From NCBI RefSeq assembly GCF_943913045.1, contig NZ_CALTVH010000003.1, forward strand, positions 65,221 to 129,220: a stretch of DNA of 64,000 nt, given 5' to 3'. The position numbers and the translations under genes were made by a program. The notes under the pieces were generated by a model. It saw nothing but the letters and a program-made list of their open reading frames with translations. It was not told the origin of the DNA and did no database searches. Positions within the stretch are counted from its first letter, which is position 1, and every line of letters starts with the position of its first letter. Positions 24,650 to 34,436 of the stretch are shown here, piece by piece. Source of the stretch: an uncultured Ezakiella sp. (GTDB taxonomy: Bacteria; Bacillota; Clostridia; Tissierellales; Peptoniphilaceae).

Positions 24650-27600
24650 TTACCTCTGATTAACTATAACTGGTAGAATCATTGTTTCCATTTCATCAAG
24701 ACCTTTCCAAACAAGTATTTTAATCTTATAATCTCCCTCCATCGGCACTTTTATTTTTGCCGATAGAATCGATTCTTCATTTGATTTTAAAACTTTTTCG
24801 GCCACAGCTGAATTTATAAATTTATTTTGCTGATCATATAATGAAACTATTAAAGTTATTTTTTCTTCTTTTGACTGCTCGTTTCTAACTTTAATTTTAC
24901 CTTCAAATAAATCTCCATTTTTAAATGAGTATTTATTGGTTAAATAATCTAAATTTATGGAATCTTCGCTGCCAGAGCTCGTATTGTCGTCTACATCCAT
25001 ATCTATAAAGGTTGCATCAACAATGTTTCCATCTTTATCAAGCGCTTTTATAATAATCTTATGGCTTTGATTTTGTACCATTTTATCAAAAATAAATTCC
25101 TTTTTATCAGTATTTTTAATAACATTATCCCATGAATCCAAACAAATCTCATAATTTATAACATTGCTATTATCAATGTCATATTTAATAGTAAATGGTG
25201 TTTTATTATCATAGGTTATTTTTTTAGGTTCTACTTTTATTTTAGATAAATCTCTAACAATTATTCGAGTTTGTGCGTACGCCATATTGCGAGCATGGTC
25301 AGTTACTCCAATATCAATTGTATTAAAAGATTGGTTTAATACAAACTTCTTTTTATAATAGTCGTTTTCATTAGATATTTTAAAAATAAATTCACCATCT
25401 TCTTCATATTTTTTACCATTTAATAAAAATAAGAATGTGTTTATTTTAGAGTCAACGATTCCTTCATCTTTCGCTTTAATATTTAATCCGAATTCAGGAC
25501 TATCTATAAAAAATAAATCTGCCACTTCAACCTTCGGAGGTGTTTTATCAATCTTTATTGGGAAGCTAAGTTTTTGCATGTTGGCACCTGTAAAATCAGG
25601 TTTAGCATAAACATTTATATAATATTGGCCTTCATCAATCGGTTTTTTAACTCCAAGCTTTTTATCATATATTCCCCCACTCCATTGCCAATAAAAATTG
25701 ACTTTAGCCATGACCTCTTGATCAATTTTTACATCTTTACTTAAATTTTCACGTTCATCTATTATTTTTATTTCATTTCCGTCTACATCTTCAATATTTA
25801 TTTTTAAATATTTGGCATTTCTAAGCAAAGTGAATTTTACTAAGACATTATTATAGGCATTTGCATCTTGCGGATTCATCGCATACAAGCTTTCATCAAT
25901 AATGCCTTCAAGTGGCATAAGCTTTTTAAAGTATCCTTCGCTTATAGAGGAGTATAATCCAGTTTCTTTAAAAATCGGATTATTATTTTGCTTGTTATCA
26001 AACATTGGTAGATTGGAGAAATCTCCATAAAACCCTAATACTGGTAGACTGTATTTCTCTTGGTCATCTTCAAAAATCAAATAACCATCAACAAACCTGT
26101 TTTTCTCTCCTGTAGGTGAAAAGCTTACGTTCATTTCATTTTCCGCCTTCGGATTTATATTTATTGAATCAGGCCCATTGTAAGACAAGCCATTACCTAT
26201 AAAGCTTATCTTAAAGTCTTTTTTCTTATCTGAAATGCTTTTGACTTTAACAGTTAAGTCTTTATTACTATTTATCTCCTTTAAAGTAATATTAGGAAGA
26301 CCATTGCAAGTAAAGAATACATCCGCAGCTAAAGCTTTCTTTATATTTACAAATCCTGCTCCTTGTTTTCTTACATCAACGTAATTACCATTTTGATACT
26401 TAATATCAGCCGTATTCATTAGAGCTGTTTTAATATAGTTTTGATAGTTATCTAGTCCCATCCCTTTGTATTTTTCAATCATAAGTGCAGTCAATCCAGA
26501 TACAACAGGAGCCGCCATTGACGTCCCGCTCATGTTCTTATATTTATTATCATTTACAGTTGAAAAAACACTACCACCAATAGAAGCTAAATCTGGCTTC
26601 ATCTCTAAATCTGGAGTTGGCCCCCAAGATGAGAAATTAGATAAATAATTGTCATCTGAAAATTCCATATCTTCAAGACTATCTGAAAATTTAATCTTTA
26701 TTTTCTCAATATTTTCAACTATATACTTACCAGAGCTATTAGAAACAAAAATTGTTGGTATACTTACCTTAGGATCCGTGGATATATTTTGCAAAAGCTC
26801 ATCATCACCATCTTTATTATAAATTATAGCACCAATTGCACCTTTATTTTTAACATTGAGCTTTTTATCCTTAAATTCAATTTCTCCTCTTTTTATTATG
26901 GCAATTTTGTTCTTCAAATCAAGGTTTTCTATATCTTGTTGCCTGCCTAAGTTACAATCGACTATGCCTTCATAATTATTCATCAAAATTGGATCAGAGT
27001 CCGATTTGAAAAACTGAATTTTTTTGTCTTGTCCTTCAACTGTAGTGTTAAATACATCAACTGTTTTCTTTTTATTATCAAAACTTGCAACTTGAATCGA
27101 ATCTAAAGATAATCCCGGAGTTGCTACCGTTCCGTTATCAATAGACCGATTATCCTCATTAGGATAAGTGCTAAATGCAGCATTCCCACCTGCTGTTACA
27201 ACAATTACATTTTGCTCTCTAGCTTTTTTAATAGCTTCTTGTTGAAGGTCACTAGGATTAGTAAAACCAGCAGACATACCTAAGCTCATATTTATTACAT
27301 CAGCCTTTAATTTTATCGCATCCTCAATTGCTTGAACAATATCCCCTTCACTAGCACCTTTGTTAGGATCATTTGAAAATATTTTCATATTATACAATTG
27401 AACTTCAGGAGCAATACCTCTTATTCCTTTTTTGTTTTTTATTTCTTCTTCACTTGCACAATTTGCACCTATGATACCTGCAACGTGCATACCATGACTA
27501 TATCCTGGCGAGGTAGAAAATGCTTCTTTGACTTTATTATTTCCGTCAGCATAATTGTATGCAAAAGGAACTTTGTCACTAGAGTATAAACCATAGGAAA

Positions 27601-28249
27601 TTTTATTTTCCTTTTTTAATTTCTCAATTTCATTCTTAGAAAACTTTTCACTGCCTGGACTTACTCTCATATCTTTATGTGAGGCATCAATACCACTATC
27701 TAAAACAGCAACAATTATTTTTTCACCTTTCAGTCCCAAGTCTCTATAAATCTCAGCCATTCCTAGTTCGCTGCTAATACCTGACATTTGCTTTGTATAA
27801 ATAACTGCTTCTTTGGCTTCTTTTACTCCATCGATTAATGCTATTTTTTTCACATATTTTCTCTTAGTAATTACACTAAGACCATTAGTGGCATAGTAGT
27901 ATCTATTCTTAATTTTCGCGGCCTCATTAATTGATTTTATATTTTTAATGATGCCTTTCTGAGAATCTAAGACCCTGTTTTTTATATTCTCGTCCATATA
28001 ATCTTCATTAGCTAGGTCTAGATAGCAAGGAGCTTTGATTGTTATCATTATCTCAATTTCTTCATCAGCTGACTCTCCATCAGTCATTTTCTCATCATGA
28101 ATTTCTAAAACTTCTTTAGGTGCTTCATTCAACATATCTTGAAGAAGAGAGACCTTATCAATGGGCTCTCCCTTAGCATTTATATCTGGTATTGATGTCA
28201 AGAGAAATAGTAAAGATAGGACTACTGATAAAATTTTATTTTTATTCAT
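24650..28249 (-). CDS. Cell-surface subtilisin-like serine protease
   Basis: A 1199-residue exported S8 protease. A signal peptide covers residues 1-25 and a propeptide-like region follows. The catalytic triad is visible: Asp184 in AVLDSGID, His252 in SHGMHVAG and Ser577 in SGTSMAAP, with the oxyanion-hole Asn at 356. A PA-type insert lies between His and Ser (about residues 400-520). The C-terminal 600 residues are beta-sandwich, Fn3-like modules as in C5a-peptidase/lactocepin proteins. No LPXTG or SLH anchor is seen, so attachment may be through partners. It is the last gene of the SLH-LRR-protease operon and likely degrades host or environmental proteins. Confidence 0.9.
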   Translation of the reverse strand: MNKNKILSVVLSLLFLLTSIPDINAKGEPIDKVSLLQDMLNEAPKEVLEIHDEKMTDGESADEEIEIMITIKAPCYLDLANEDYMDENIKNRVLDSQKGIIKNIKSINEAAKIKNRYYYATNGLSVITKRKYVKKIALIDGVKEAKEAVIYTKQMSGISSELGMAEIYRDLGLKGEKIIVAVLDSGIDASHKDMRVSPGSEKFSKNEIEKLKKENKISYGLYSSDKVPFAYNYADGNNKVKEAFSTSPGYSHGMHVAGIIGANCASEEEIKNKKGIRGIAPEVQLYNMKIFSNDPNKGASEGDIVQAIEDAIKLKADVINMSLGMSAGFTNPSDLQQEAIKKAREQNVIVVTAGGNAAFSTYPNEDNRSIDNGTVATPGLSLDSIQVASFDNKKKTVDVFNTTVEGQDKKIQFFKSDSDPILMNNYEGIVDCNLGRQQDIENLDLKNKIAIIKRGEIEFKDKKLNVKNKGAIGAIIYNKDGDDELLQNISTDPKVSIPTIFVSNSSGKYIVENIEKIKIKFSDSLEDMEFSDDNYLSNFSSWGPTPDLEMKPDLASIGGSVFSTVNDNKYKNMSGTSMAAPVVSGLTALMIEKYKGMGLDNYQNYIKTALMNTADIKYQNGNYVDVRKQGAGFVNIKKALAADVFFTCNGLPNITLKEINSNKDLTVKVKSISDKKKDFKISFIGNGLSYNGPDSININPKAENEMNVSFSPTGEKNRFVDGYLIFEDDQEKYSLPVLGFYGDFSNLPMFDNKQNNNPIFKETGLYSSISEGYFKKLMPLEGIIDESLYAMNPQDANAYNNVLVKFTLLRNAKYLKINIEDVDGNEIKIIDERENLSKDVKIDQEVMAKVNFYWQWSGGIYDKKLGVKKPIDEGQYYINVYAKPDFTGANMQKLSFPIKIDKTPPKVEVADLFFIDSPEFGLNIKAKDEGIVDSKINTFLFLLNGKKYEEDGEFIFKISNENDYYKKKFVLNQSFNTIDIGVTDHARNMAYAQTRIIVRDLSKIKVEPKKITYDNKTPFTIKYDIDNSNVINYEICLDSWDNVIKNTDKKEFIFDKMVQNQSHKIIIKALDKDGNIVDATFIDMDVDDNTSSGSEDSINLDYLTNKYSFKNGDLFEGKIKVRNEQSKEEKITLIVSLYDQQNKFINSAVAEKVLKSNEESILSAKIKVPMEGDYKIKILVWKGLDEMETMILPVIVNQR

Positions 28250-28258
28250 TGTACCCTC

Positions 28259-30763
28259 CTAGTTAATAAAATCTTTGGCTTTAATATCTTTAGCATAATG
28301 CCATACAGGGCTAAAATCTGTAATTTTATTTCCTGAAAGATATAGAAGTCTTAGATTGACCAAATCTTTTAATGGCTCACATGATTTTATCTCATTGTTT
28401 TTTAACTGCAAAGATGTCAGATTTGTAAGCTTTCTTAATGGCTCAACAGATTCTATTTTATTGTTATCCGCAGCAAACCATTCCATCTTTAGATTATCGC
28501 TAAACATTGATATATCTTTTACATTGTTATTTGAAAAGTCAATTCTATATAACTTTTCTTTTCCGCTTAAAGGGCTGAGATCAGAAACTTTATTATCTTT
28601 TATATTAAACCAATCTAAATCCTTCATATTTGCCACTGGACTAATATCTGAAATGTTATTACTTGTTAACCACAAGCTAGTTACATTTACCAAATTCTTT
28701 ACAGGACTTATATCACTTATATTATTGTATCTTAAGAACAAAAACTTGAGTGAGGTCAAATTTTTTACAAAGTTAATATTTGAGATTTTATTTTCTTCTA
28801 TTAACAGGTTTTCAAGATTGTTTAAACCTTCAAAAGCATTTTCGTCAATAAATGAAATTTTGTTCTCATCAAGAACTAGCTCAATTAAATTGTTCATATT
28901 TACAAATGTCCCAAGTGGAATATCCGTTAAATAATTATTTGCAAGATCTAAATACTTCAAATTTTTAAGGCCTTTTAATTTTGCAAGTTGATGAGACTCA
29001 ATATGATTAGCCCACAAGGATAATTTCTCTAAGCCTTCCAGGTTTTCTATACCATCTAAATTTGTAATCCCTAGTGCAAGTGCTTCCAATTCTTTTAAAT
29101 TGATTACATCTGACAGGTAAATATCACCTTTATATTTATCAATTGCATTTCTGACTGCTTTTTCCAAAGCTTTGTCTGGGAAACTTATAACTCTATCCTC
29201 AAAGTTTTTGTTCAAACTTATAATGGCCTTTACTTTCTCTCCATATTCGGTAATTCCTTCTATTGTCTTGCCTTCATTGCCATCAAAAATCTTTTCATCC
29301 CAATTAATTCTAGTAATCTTACCATTTATTTCAGCCTTGTATGGAAGGTAGTACTTTTCTCCTGCCTTAACATCTTTTTTTAAAATTCCATCAACAAGAA
29401 CTTCTTTTTCAATCTCAACATCAACTTTTAAATTCTCAATTCCCAGAAGTGGACTGTAGTCTCCAATATCACTTTTGCCAAGTTCAACATTTCTTAAAGT
29501 TGGAATATCAAGTGCTTCAATGTTTTTAACAGCAGTTCCCGAAATGTATATATTTTCTAAATTTTCAAGGCAAGAAACAGGAGTTAAATCTTTTATCTGT
29601 GAACAAGTTCTAAGATTTAATGTTTTTAAATTGACTAAACCCTCTATACCATTTAGGCTACTAATTTGACCAGAAAACAAGTCAAGCTCTTCTAAATTTT
29701 TTAAATCATAAATATCATTTAGATTTATTTTCGAAAAATAATAGCTTAGATCTAAGACCTTCAGATTTTTTAAATATCTAAGTTCACTTAAATCAGTATT
29801 GCTAAACTCCTGCCACTGAAATGAAAGTTCATCTATTTTTGATAAATTCTCTAAAGTCAAATTTTCAAGTCCTGTTTGTTCTTTAATTAGAGCTTCAAGC
29901 TCCTTATTCTTAAAACTTATCTGATCACTTGTATTAATTCTTTCTGCTATTATTTTAAGACTGGCTTTAAGGTCTGTGCCATCAACTATTCCAGCAAAAT
30001 TATTTTCTCCATCCACTAGTTTGTTTTCATCTAATGATTCCCAAGTTACTTTAGCTTTTTTACTACTGCCATCAGAGTACTCAACCATCACATATTTAGG
30101 CAGAGTAATTGGATCTTCATTGATTTTGTGAATTACTACTGGCTTAACTCCTGTAATTTTCCCAATCTCTTTTACATTTAAAATGAGCTTGGCTTTTTTA
30201 TCTGTACCTTTTACAAGCCCATATATTGTATGAGTTCCTGGATTCGTAATATCTATTCCATCTAATTGCCAATTAACATCTACAAAAATTAATTCGCCAT
30301 TTGATAGGAAAGCTTTTGCCTGTTTTGGAAATTCAAACTCTTCTTCATTTGTAATAGACTTTTCTATTGGTTCAATGTTTAAAATAAGAGCATTTATATC
30401 CCTATCTTTAATAGGTACTCTAAGTGTATTTGAAGTAACTTCACCATCTTTTTTTACATATATATTCATATAATATGCATCTTTGGTTATTTTGTTTAAA
30501 GATTTAAAACTTAAGCTTTCATCCGTATTAACTGACCTTATATAAGATGTTTGATTTATTATATTTCCATCCTTATCAACTACATCAAAACAAATACTAA
30601 ATTTTGAACCCTCACCTATGTTTTTTAAACTAATATTTGTTTCTTGTAAATGATTTGTAGTGATCAGTTCTTTGCTTTCCAGATTAATATAAACATCTTC
30701 CTTTGCAAAAACAGAAGACGAAAGAACTAATATTGCAAATATTAATCTTAATAATTTCTTCAT
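28259..30763 (-). CDS. Secreted leucine-rich-repeat protein with Ig-like modules
   Basis: An 834-residue exported protein with a signal peptide (residues 1-20). Residues about 120-275 hold bacterial Ig-like modules (repeats with VTWESLDEN-type and INWDE-type strands). Two blocks of internalin-like 22-residue leucine-rich repeats follow (about 300-450 and 530-825), with the LxxLxLxxNxI pattern, for example LKNLKYLDLANNYLTDI. Such proteins bind other proteins or glycans. No wall anchor is seen. The gene is nine bases from the subtilase and three from the SLH/Ig protein, hence one operon. Confidence 0.88.
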   Translation of the reverse strand: MKKLLRLIFAILVLSSSVFAKEDVYINLESKELITTNHLQETNISLKNIGEGSKFSICFDVVDKDGNIINQTSYIRSVNTDESLSFKSLNKITKDAYYMNIYVKKDGEVTSNTLRVPIKDRDINALILNIEPIEKSITNEEEFEFPKQAKAFLSNGELIFVDVNWQLDGIDITNPGTHTIYGLVKGTDKKAKLILNVKEIGKITGVKPVVIHKINEDPITLPKYVMVEYSDGSSKKAKVTWESLDENKLVDGENNFAGIVDGTDLKASLKIIAERINTSDQISFKNKELEALIKEQTGLENLTLENLSKIDELSFQWQEFSNTDLSELRYLKNLKVLDLSYYFSKINLNDIYDLKNLEELDLFSGQISSLNGIEGLVNLKTLNLRTCSQIKDLTPVSCLENLENIYISGTAVKNIEALDIPTLRNVELGKSDIGDYSPLLGIENLKVDVEIEKEVLVDGILKKDVKAGEKYYLPYKAEINGKITRINWDEKIFDGNEGKTIEGITEYGEKVKAIISLNKNFEDRVISFPDKALEKAVRNAIDKYKGDIYLSDVINLKELEALALGITNLDGIENLEGLEKLSLWANHIESHQLAKLKGLKNLKYLDLANNYLTDIPLGTFVNMNNLIELVLDENKISFIDENAFEGLNNLENLLIEENKISNINFVKNLTSLKFLFLRYNNISDISPVKNLVNVTSLWLTSNNISDISPVANMKDLDWFNIKDNKVSDLSPLSGKEKLYRIDFSNNNVKDISMFSDNLKMEWFAADNNKIESVEPLRKLTNLTSLQLKNNEIKSCEPLKDLVNLRLLYLSGNKITDFSPVWHYAKDIKAKDFIN

Positions 30764-30766
30764 AAT

Positions 30767-33700
30767 CTAATTCCTCTCTACAATCTTTGCTTTGAACCTG
30801 TCTACCTCAATAGTTCTTTCTTTGTCACTATAAAGGACTATGGTATATTCGTAATTAAAGTCTAGGTCACCAATTACGTAGACCATATCTTCTGAGTTTA
30901 TCATTGGTTCCTGATCGTATAAAATAGCACTATCACCCTTAAATATATTGAAATACAGGCTCTCCGTACGATTTGATTTTACAGACACATAGTATCCCAT
31001 ATATCCATCATACTCAGCCTCTACAGTGTATGTGTAGTCAGAAGTCCCAGGATTTTCTTTTTCATCTTTTAAGACATATTTAAAACTATATAGCACTTCG
31101 CTTGAGCTTGCACTTTCATAAATAGATATAGTTAATTCCTTACCTATCAAATCTTTTTTTGTTTTCGTTATGTCTGAAGTTTCTGTTGAATTTATTTTTG
31201 CAGGACTATACGATTGAGTATTATCTGGCAAAGTAACTTTAAAATAATATGCCTTAGGTAAGGCTGGATCAGTGGTTAATCTTAAAACAGAATATGGAAA
31301 GCCCATTATATCTGACATATCTTCGCAAGTAAGAGTGTAAGTGTAATCCTCAAATTTTACTTCTGGCTCTTTTGCTTTGTTAACAGTTACAGGAACCTTA
31401 ATCTCACTAGTCTTGTTATCGATTGTTGTAACATGTCCAACAATATTTGCTTGACCCACTCCTACTGCCTTGGCTTTTGCACTTATTTTTAATCCATTTT
31501 TTGTTTGGCTAGTTATTATTACAATATTAGAGTTATCAGTTTTTATTTCATAATCTTTTATGTCTCCTATAGTAATTCCATCAATATTAAATTCTATTTC
31601 TCCATTTTCGGGAATAATTTCATCCTTGTATACGGTAAAACTTTCATAGTTAAATTTTAAAACTACATCCTTTCCCTTTTTCATATGAACGTTTATAAAA
31701 ACTTTTTCATCAAGTCCACCAACAGTTCCTTCGATTCTATAAGTTTTTTCTTCATTAAATTCAATATTGTTTGTATTCCAATTAACACTAGACCAATTTT
31801 TCTTACCATCTGCGTTCATTACTTGAACAGTCTCTGGTAACTTAACTGCTTCGCCGATATTAAATTCTTTATCATCAGGGTTGATGGCAAAGAGCGGGTT
31901 AGATTTTTGAGCTCCAAAAGTAAATGGAATCCTCTTTTCTACCTTCCTTCCGTCTTTTAATTTAACAGTAATAATAGCGTCTGCCTTACCTGCACTTTTT
32001 ACATTACCAAAAATCCTAACATTTGCATTAGTAAAGCCAGCTTCTTCATAATCAGGTCTCCTAGTAATAGTGAATACAGAATCTTTACCGGAAGCAACAT
32101 TGGTTTCCTCTATTAAATCCACGTCAATTCCATTTACAATTATGCGATAATCTGCAGTATAATCTCCTTTTTTCTTAGTAGTAATTACCTCTTCTACTTC
32201 TTTTTGATCATAAACTACGCTATCTTTACCAGGGCCTTCAGCTATATACATGCTAATTTTGAGATCAAGTTTATCTGAAATAATGACTTTTAATTCTATT
32301 TTTTTGTCGTAGCCTTCTACTTTACCAAATACTTTATATTCACCAATTTTATTGGTGTCAATATTATTGTCTTCCCAAGTTACATCTCTTTCTTCTCTTT
32401 GCCCATTTGATAAATTTACAACAACTTTTTTAGGTAGTTTTAATTCCTTCCCTTGTTCCAAATGAATTGTATCGATTGATTGAATACTTGTAATTACAAC
32501 TGGTTTCTCTTTTACAATAACTTTTAGCTTTACTTTTTCATCATAATCTTCTACTTTTCCAATTAATTCATGTTCGCCGATTTCATTTATATTGTCCGGG
32601 ATATCCCATTCGATTTTAACCCTTCTCTTAAAATCATTTATATATGTTGCTGTGACATAATTTGGAAGAACTAGCTCATCACCTTCAAATACCTCAATAT
32701 CATCTAATTTTTCAAGAGACTTTATTTTTAAATTTTCATCTTTTATAGTAACAGAAATTTCTTTATAATTATTCTCTGGCATTTCTGCTTTAATAGCCAA
32801 AATATATTGTCCAGGCTCAGTGAAATCTGGCAAGGCAAAGTAATAATCATTTTCCCCTGCTGAATTTGATAATTCTGAATCCAAATGCAAAATTTCATTT
32901 GTTAATAGATTGTAGAATTTATAATTAATTGATTTACCTTTTAAAGCCTTATTATCTTTTGATAATTCTGTATTTATTTTAATGTATGAATTTTTAGATT
33001 CTTCAATTTTTTCTTTATCAGTAATTAATTTATAACCTTCAGAATGAGGAGTTTTATCCTTAATATCAAAAGTAGCTCCATTATTAGTCATTGTAAAGCT
33101 AAAGGTATTATCTTGATCTAAAGAGATAGGTTTCCCATTAAAATATACTTCGTATTCTTTTTCAGATGGGAAATCAAACTTTAACTTAACCTCTTTTCCT
33201 TCCTCGACCATTAGATCGCCATCTTCATCACCAGAAATAACTTCAACTTTTATTTCAGATTCCTTACCTTTAGGTAAATTTATCTCTATTTTGTGTTTGA
33301 TGGCTTCTGCTTTTGTAAATTCCCATATACCTACAAAATTTGTGTTAGCATAAACTCCATAAATTTTTTCTGGTGTCCAGCCCTTAAATACCCATTTACC
33401 TTCACTAGTTTGATAAATGTTGTCAACAACGGGTGGATTATAAAACTCACCTTCATTCACAGTTACTGTGTTTGGCGTTCTTGAAAGAATTTCTTCAGGC
33501 AATGATTTATTTGAACTTGCAGATATAAATTCAAATGAAATTTTGTATTTTCTAGTAATTATAGGTTTCTCATAATCATGATTAATCCCATTATTAATAG
33601 GTTTTTTATATCTCTTATCTTTGTTTAAATTATCTTTTGTAGTTTCCTTATCATTTGTCTTATTATCTGCTTTTTCAATATTTTTTTCTTCTTGCTTGTC

Positions 33701-34303
33701 GGAGATGTATTTATGTTTATTCAGTTCAAGGCAGTAAATAATTTTACAAATTTCAGCTCTTGTAATAAATGCGCCTGGTTTTAAAGTATTTCCATCACAT
33801 CCATTAATTATGCCATAGCTTATTAGTCCCGCAACTTCAACTTTATAATTTACGTCCTTGTAATCATTATAGGATTCTATTAAACTAGCATCTCCCTTTA
33901 TACCTAATGCCCTGGCTATAATATAAACAGCTTCTTCCCTGGTAACTTTTTTATTGGGCTCAAATAAATCCCCTTGGATATCATAAGCACTCAGGTAATC
34001 AAGATTTGTAACTGGTTTATAAAACCAATCATCTTTATTTACGTCTTTAAACCTACTTTCATAATCATCATTTAATCCTAAATAATTAGAAATTATTTTT
34101 GAAAACTCTGATCTTATAATAAAATTATTTGGCTTAAAACTATTATCCGTATAGCCATTTACATATCCTTTTTCTTGGCACCAGTCAATGTAAGTCTGTG
34201 CCCAGTGTTTGTTAGTATCAATAAAATTATCCGCATATGTATTTATTACAAAACAGAACACAAGTAATATTGATAATAAAATACTTAGGAATCGTTTTTT
34301 CAC
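30767..34303 (-). CDS. Giant SLH-anchored surface protein with Ig-like modules
   Basis: An 1178-residue exported protein. After a signal peptide (residues 1-24), three SLH modules occupy about 25-190 (HWAQTYIDWCQEKGYVNGY, DWFYKPVTNLDYLSAY, INGCDGNTLKPGAFITRAE), which would bind it to the wall polymer. A charged linker rich in Lys, Asp and Asn follows, then an InlB-type repeat (about 260-330), then several bacterial Ig-like (Big_4-type) modules with motifs such as VKIEWDIPDNINEIGEHEL and VTWEDNNIDTNKIGEYKV. It heads the surface operon and may provide the scaffold or adhesin for the two secreted partners encoded downstream. Confidence 0.88.
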   Translation of the reverse strand: MKKRFLSILLSILLVFCFVINTYADNFIDTNKHWAQTYIDWCQEKGYVNGYTDNSFKPNNFIIRSEFSKIISNYLGLNDDYESRFKDVNKDDWFYKPVTNLDYLSAYDIQGDLFEPNKKVTREEAVYIIARALGIKGDASLIESYNDYKDVNYKVEVAGLISYGIINGCDGNTLKPGAFITRAEICKIIYCLELNKHKYISDKQEEKNIEKADNKTNDKETTKDNLNKDKRYKKPINNGINHDYEKPIITRKYKISFEFISASSNKSLPEEILSRTPNTVTVNEGEFYNPPVVDNIYQTSEGKWVFKGWTPEKIYGVYANTNFVGIWEFTKAEAIKHKIEINLPKGKESEIKVEVISGDEDGDLMVEEGKEVKLKFDFPSEKEYEVYFNGKPISLDQDNTFSFTMTNNGATFDIKDKTPHSEGYKLITDKEKIEESKNSYIKINTELSKDNKALKGKSINYKFYNLLTNEILHLDSELSNSAGENDYYFALPDFTEPGQYILAIKAEMPENNYKEISVTIKDENLKIKSLEKLDDIEVFEGDELVLPNYVTATYINDFKRRVKIEWDIPDNINEIGEHELIGKVEDYDEKVKLKVIVKEKPVVITSIQSIDTIHLEQGKELKLPKKVVVNLSNGQREERDVTWEDNNIDTNKIGEYKVFGKVEGYDKKIELKVIISDKLDLKISMYIAEGPGKDSVVYDQKEVEEVITTKKKGDYTADYRIIVNGIDVDLIEETNVASGKDSVFTITRRPDYEEAGFTNANVRIFGNVKSAGKADAIITVKLKDGRKVEKRIPFTFGAQKSNPLFAINPDDKEFNIGEAVKLPETVQVMNADGKKNWSSVNWNTNNIEFNEEKTYRIEGTVGGLDEKVFINVHMKKGKDVVLKFNYESFTVYKDEIIPENGEIEFNIDGITIGDIKDYEIKTDNSNIVIITSQTKNGLKISAKAKAVGVGQANIVGHVTTIDNKTSEIKVPVTVNKAKEPEVKFEDYTYTLTCEDMSDIMGFPYSVLRLTTDPALPKAYYFKVTLPDNTQSYSPAKINSTETSDITKTKKDLIGKELTISIYESASSSEVLYSFKYVLKDEKENPGTSDYTYTVEAEYDGYMGYYVSVKSNRTESLYFNIFKGDSAILYDQEPMINSEDMVYVIGDLDFNYEYTIVLYSDKERTIEVDRFKAKIVERN

Positions 34304-34388
34304 TTTTTTCCTCCTAAAATAAAATATAGTCTTTTTATTTATTATTTGCTTAATAAAATTAAATTCTTAAAAACAAAGAATAGAAATT

Positions 34389-34418
34389 AAGCCGAGGTTT
34401 AGTATTTTCCCTCGGCTT
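34389..34418 (-). terminator. Hairpin terminator after the peptide-transport operon
   Basis: The stem AAGCCGAGG (34389-34397) pairs with CCTCGGCTT (34410-34418). The following - strand tract is only moderately T-rich. Confidence 0.65.
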
Positions 34419-34436
34419 ACAATCTCTATTTAATTA

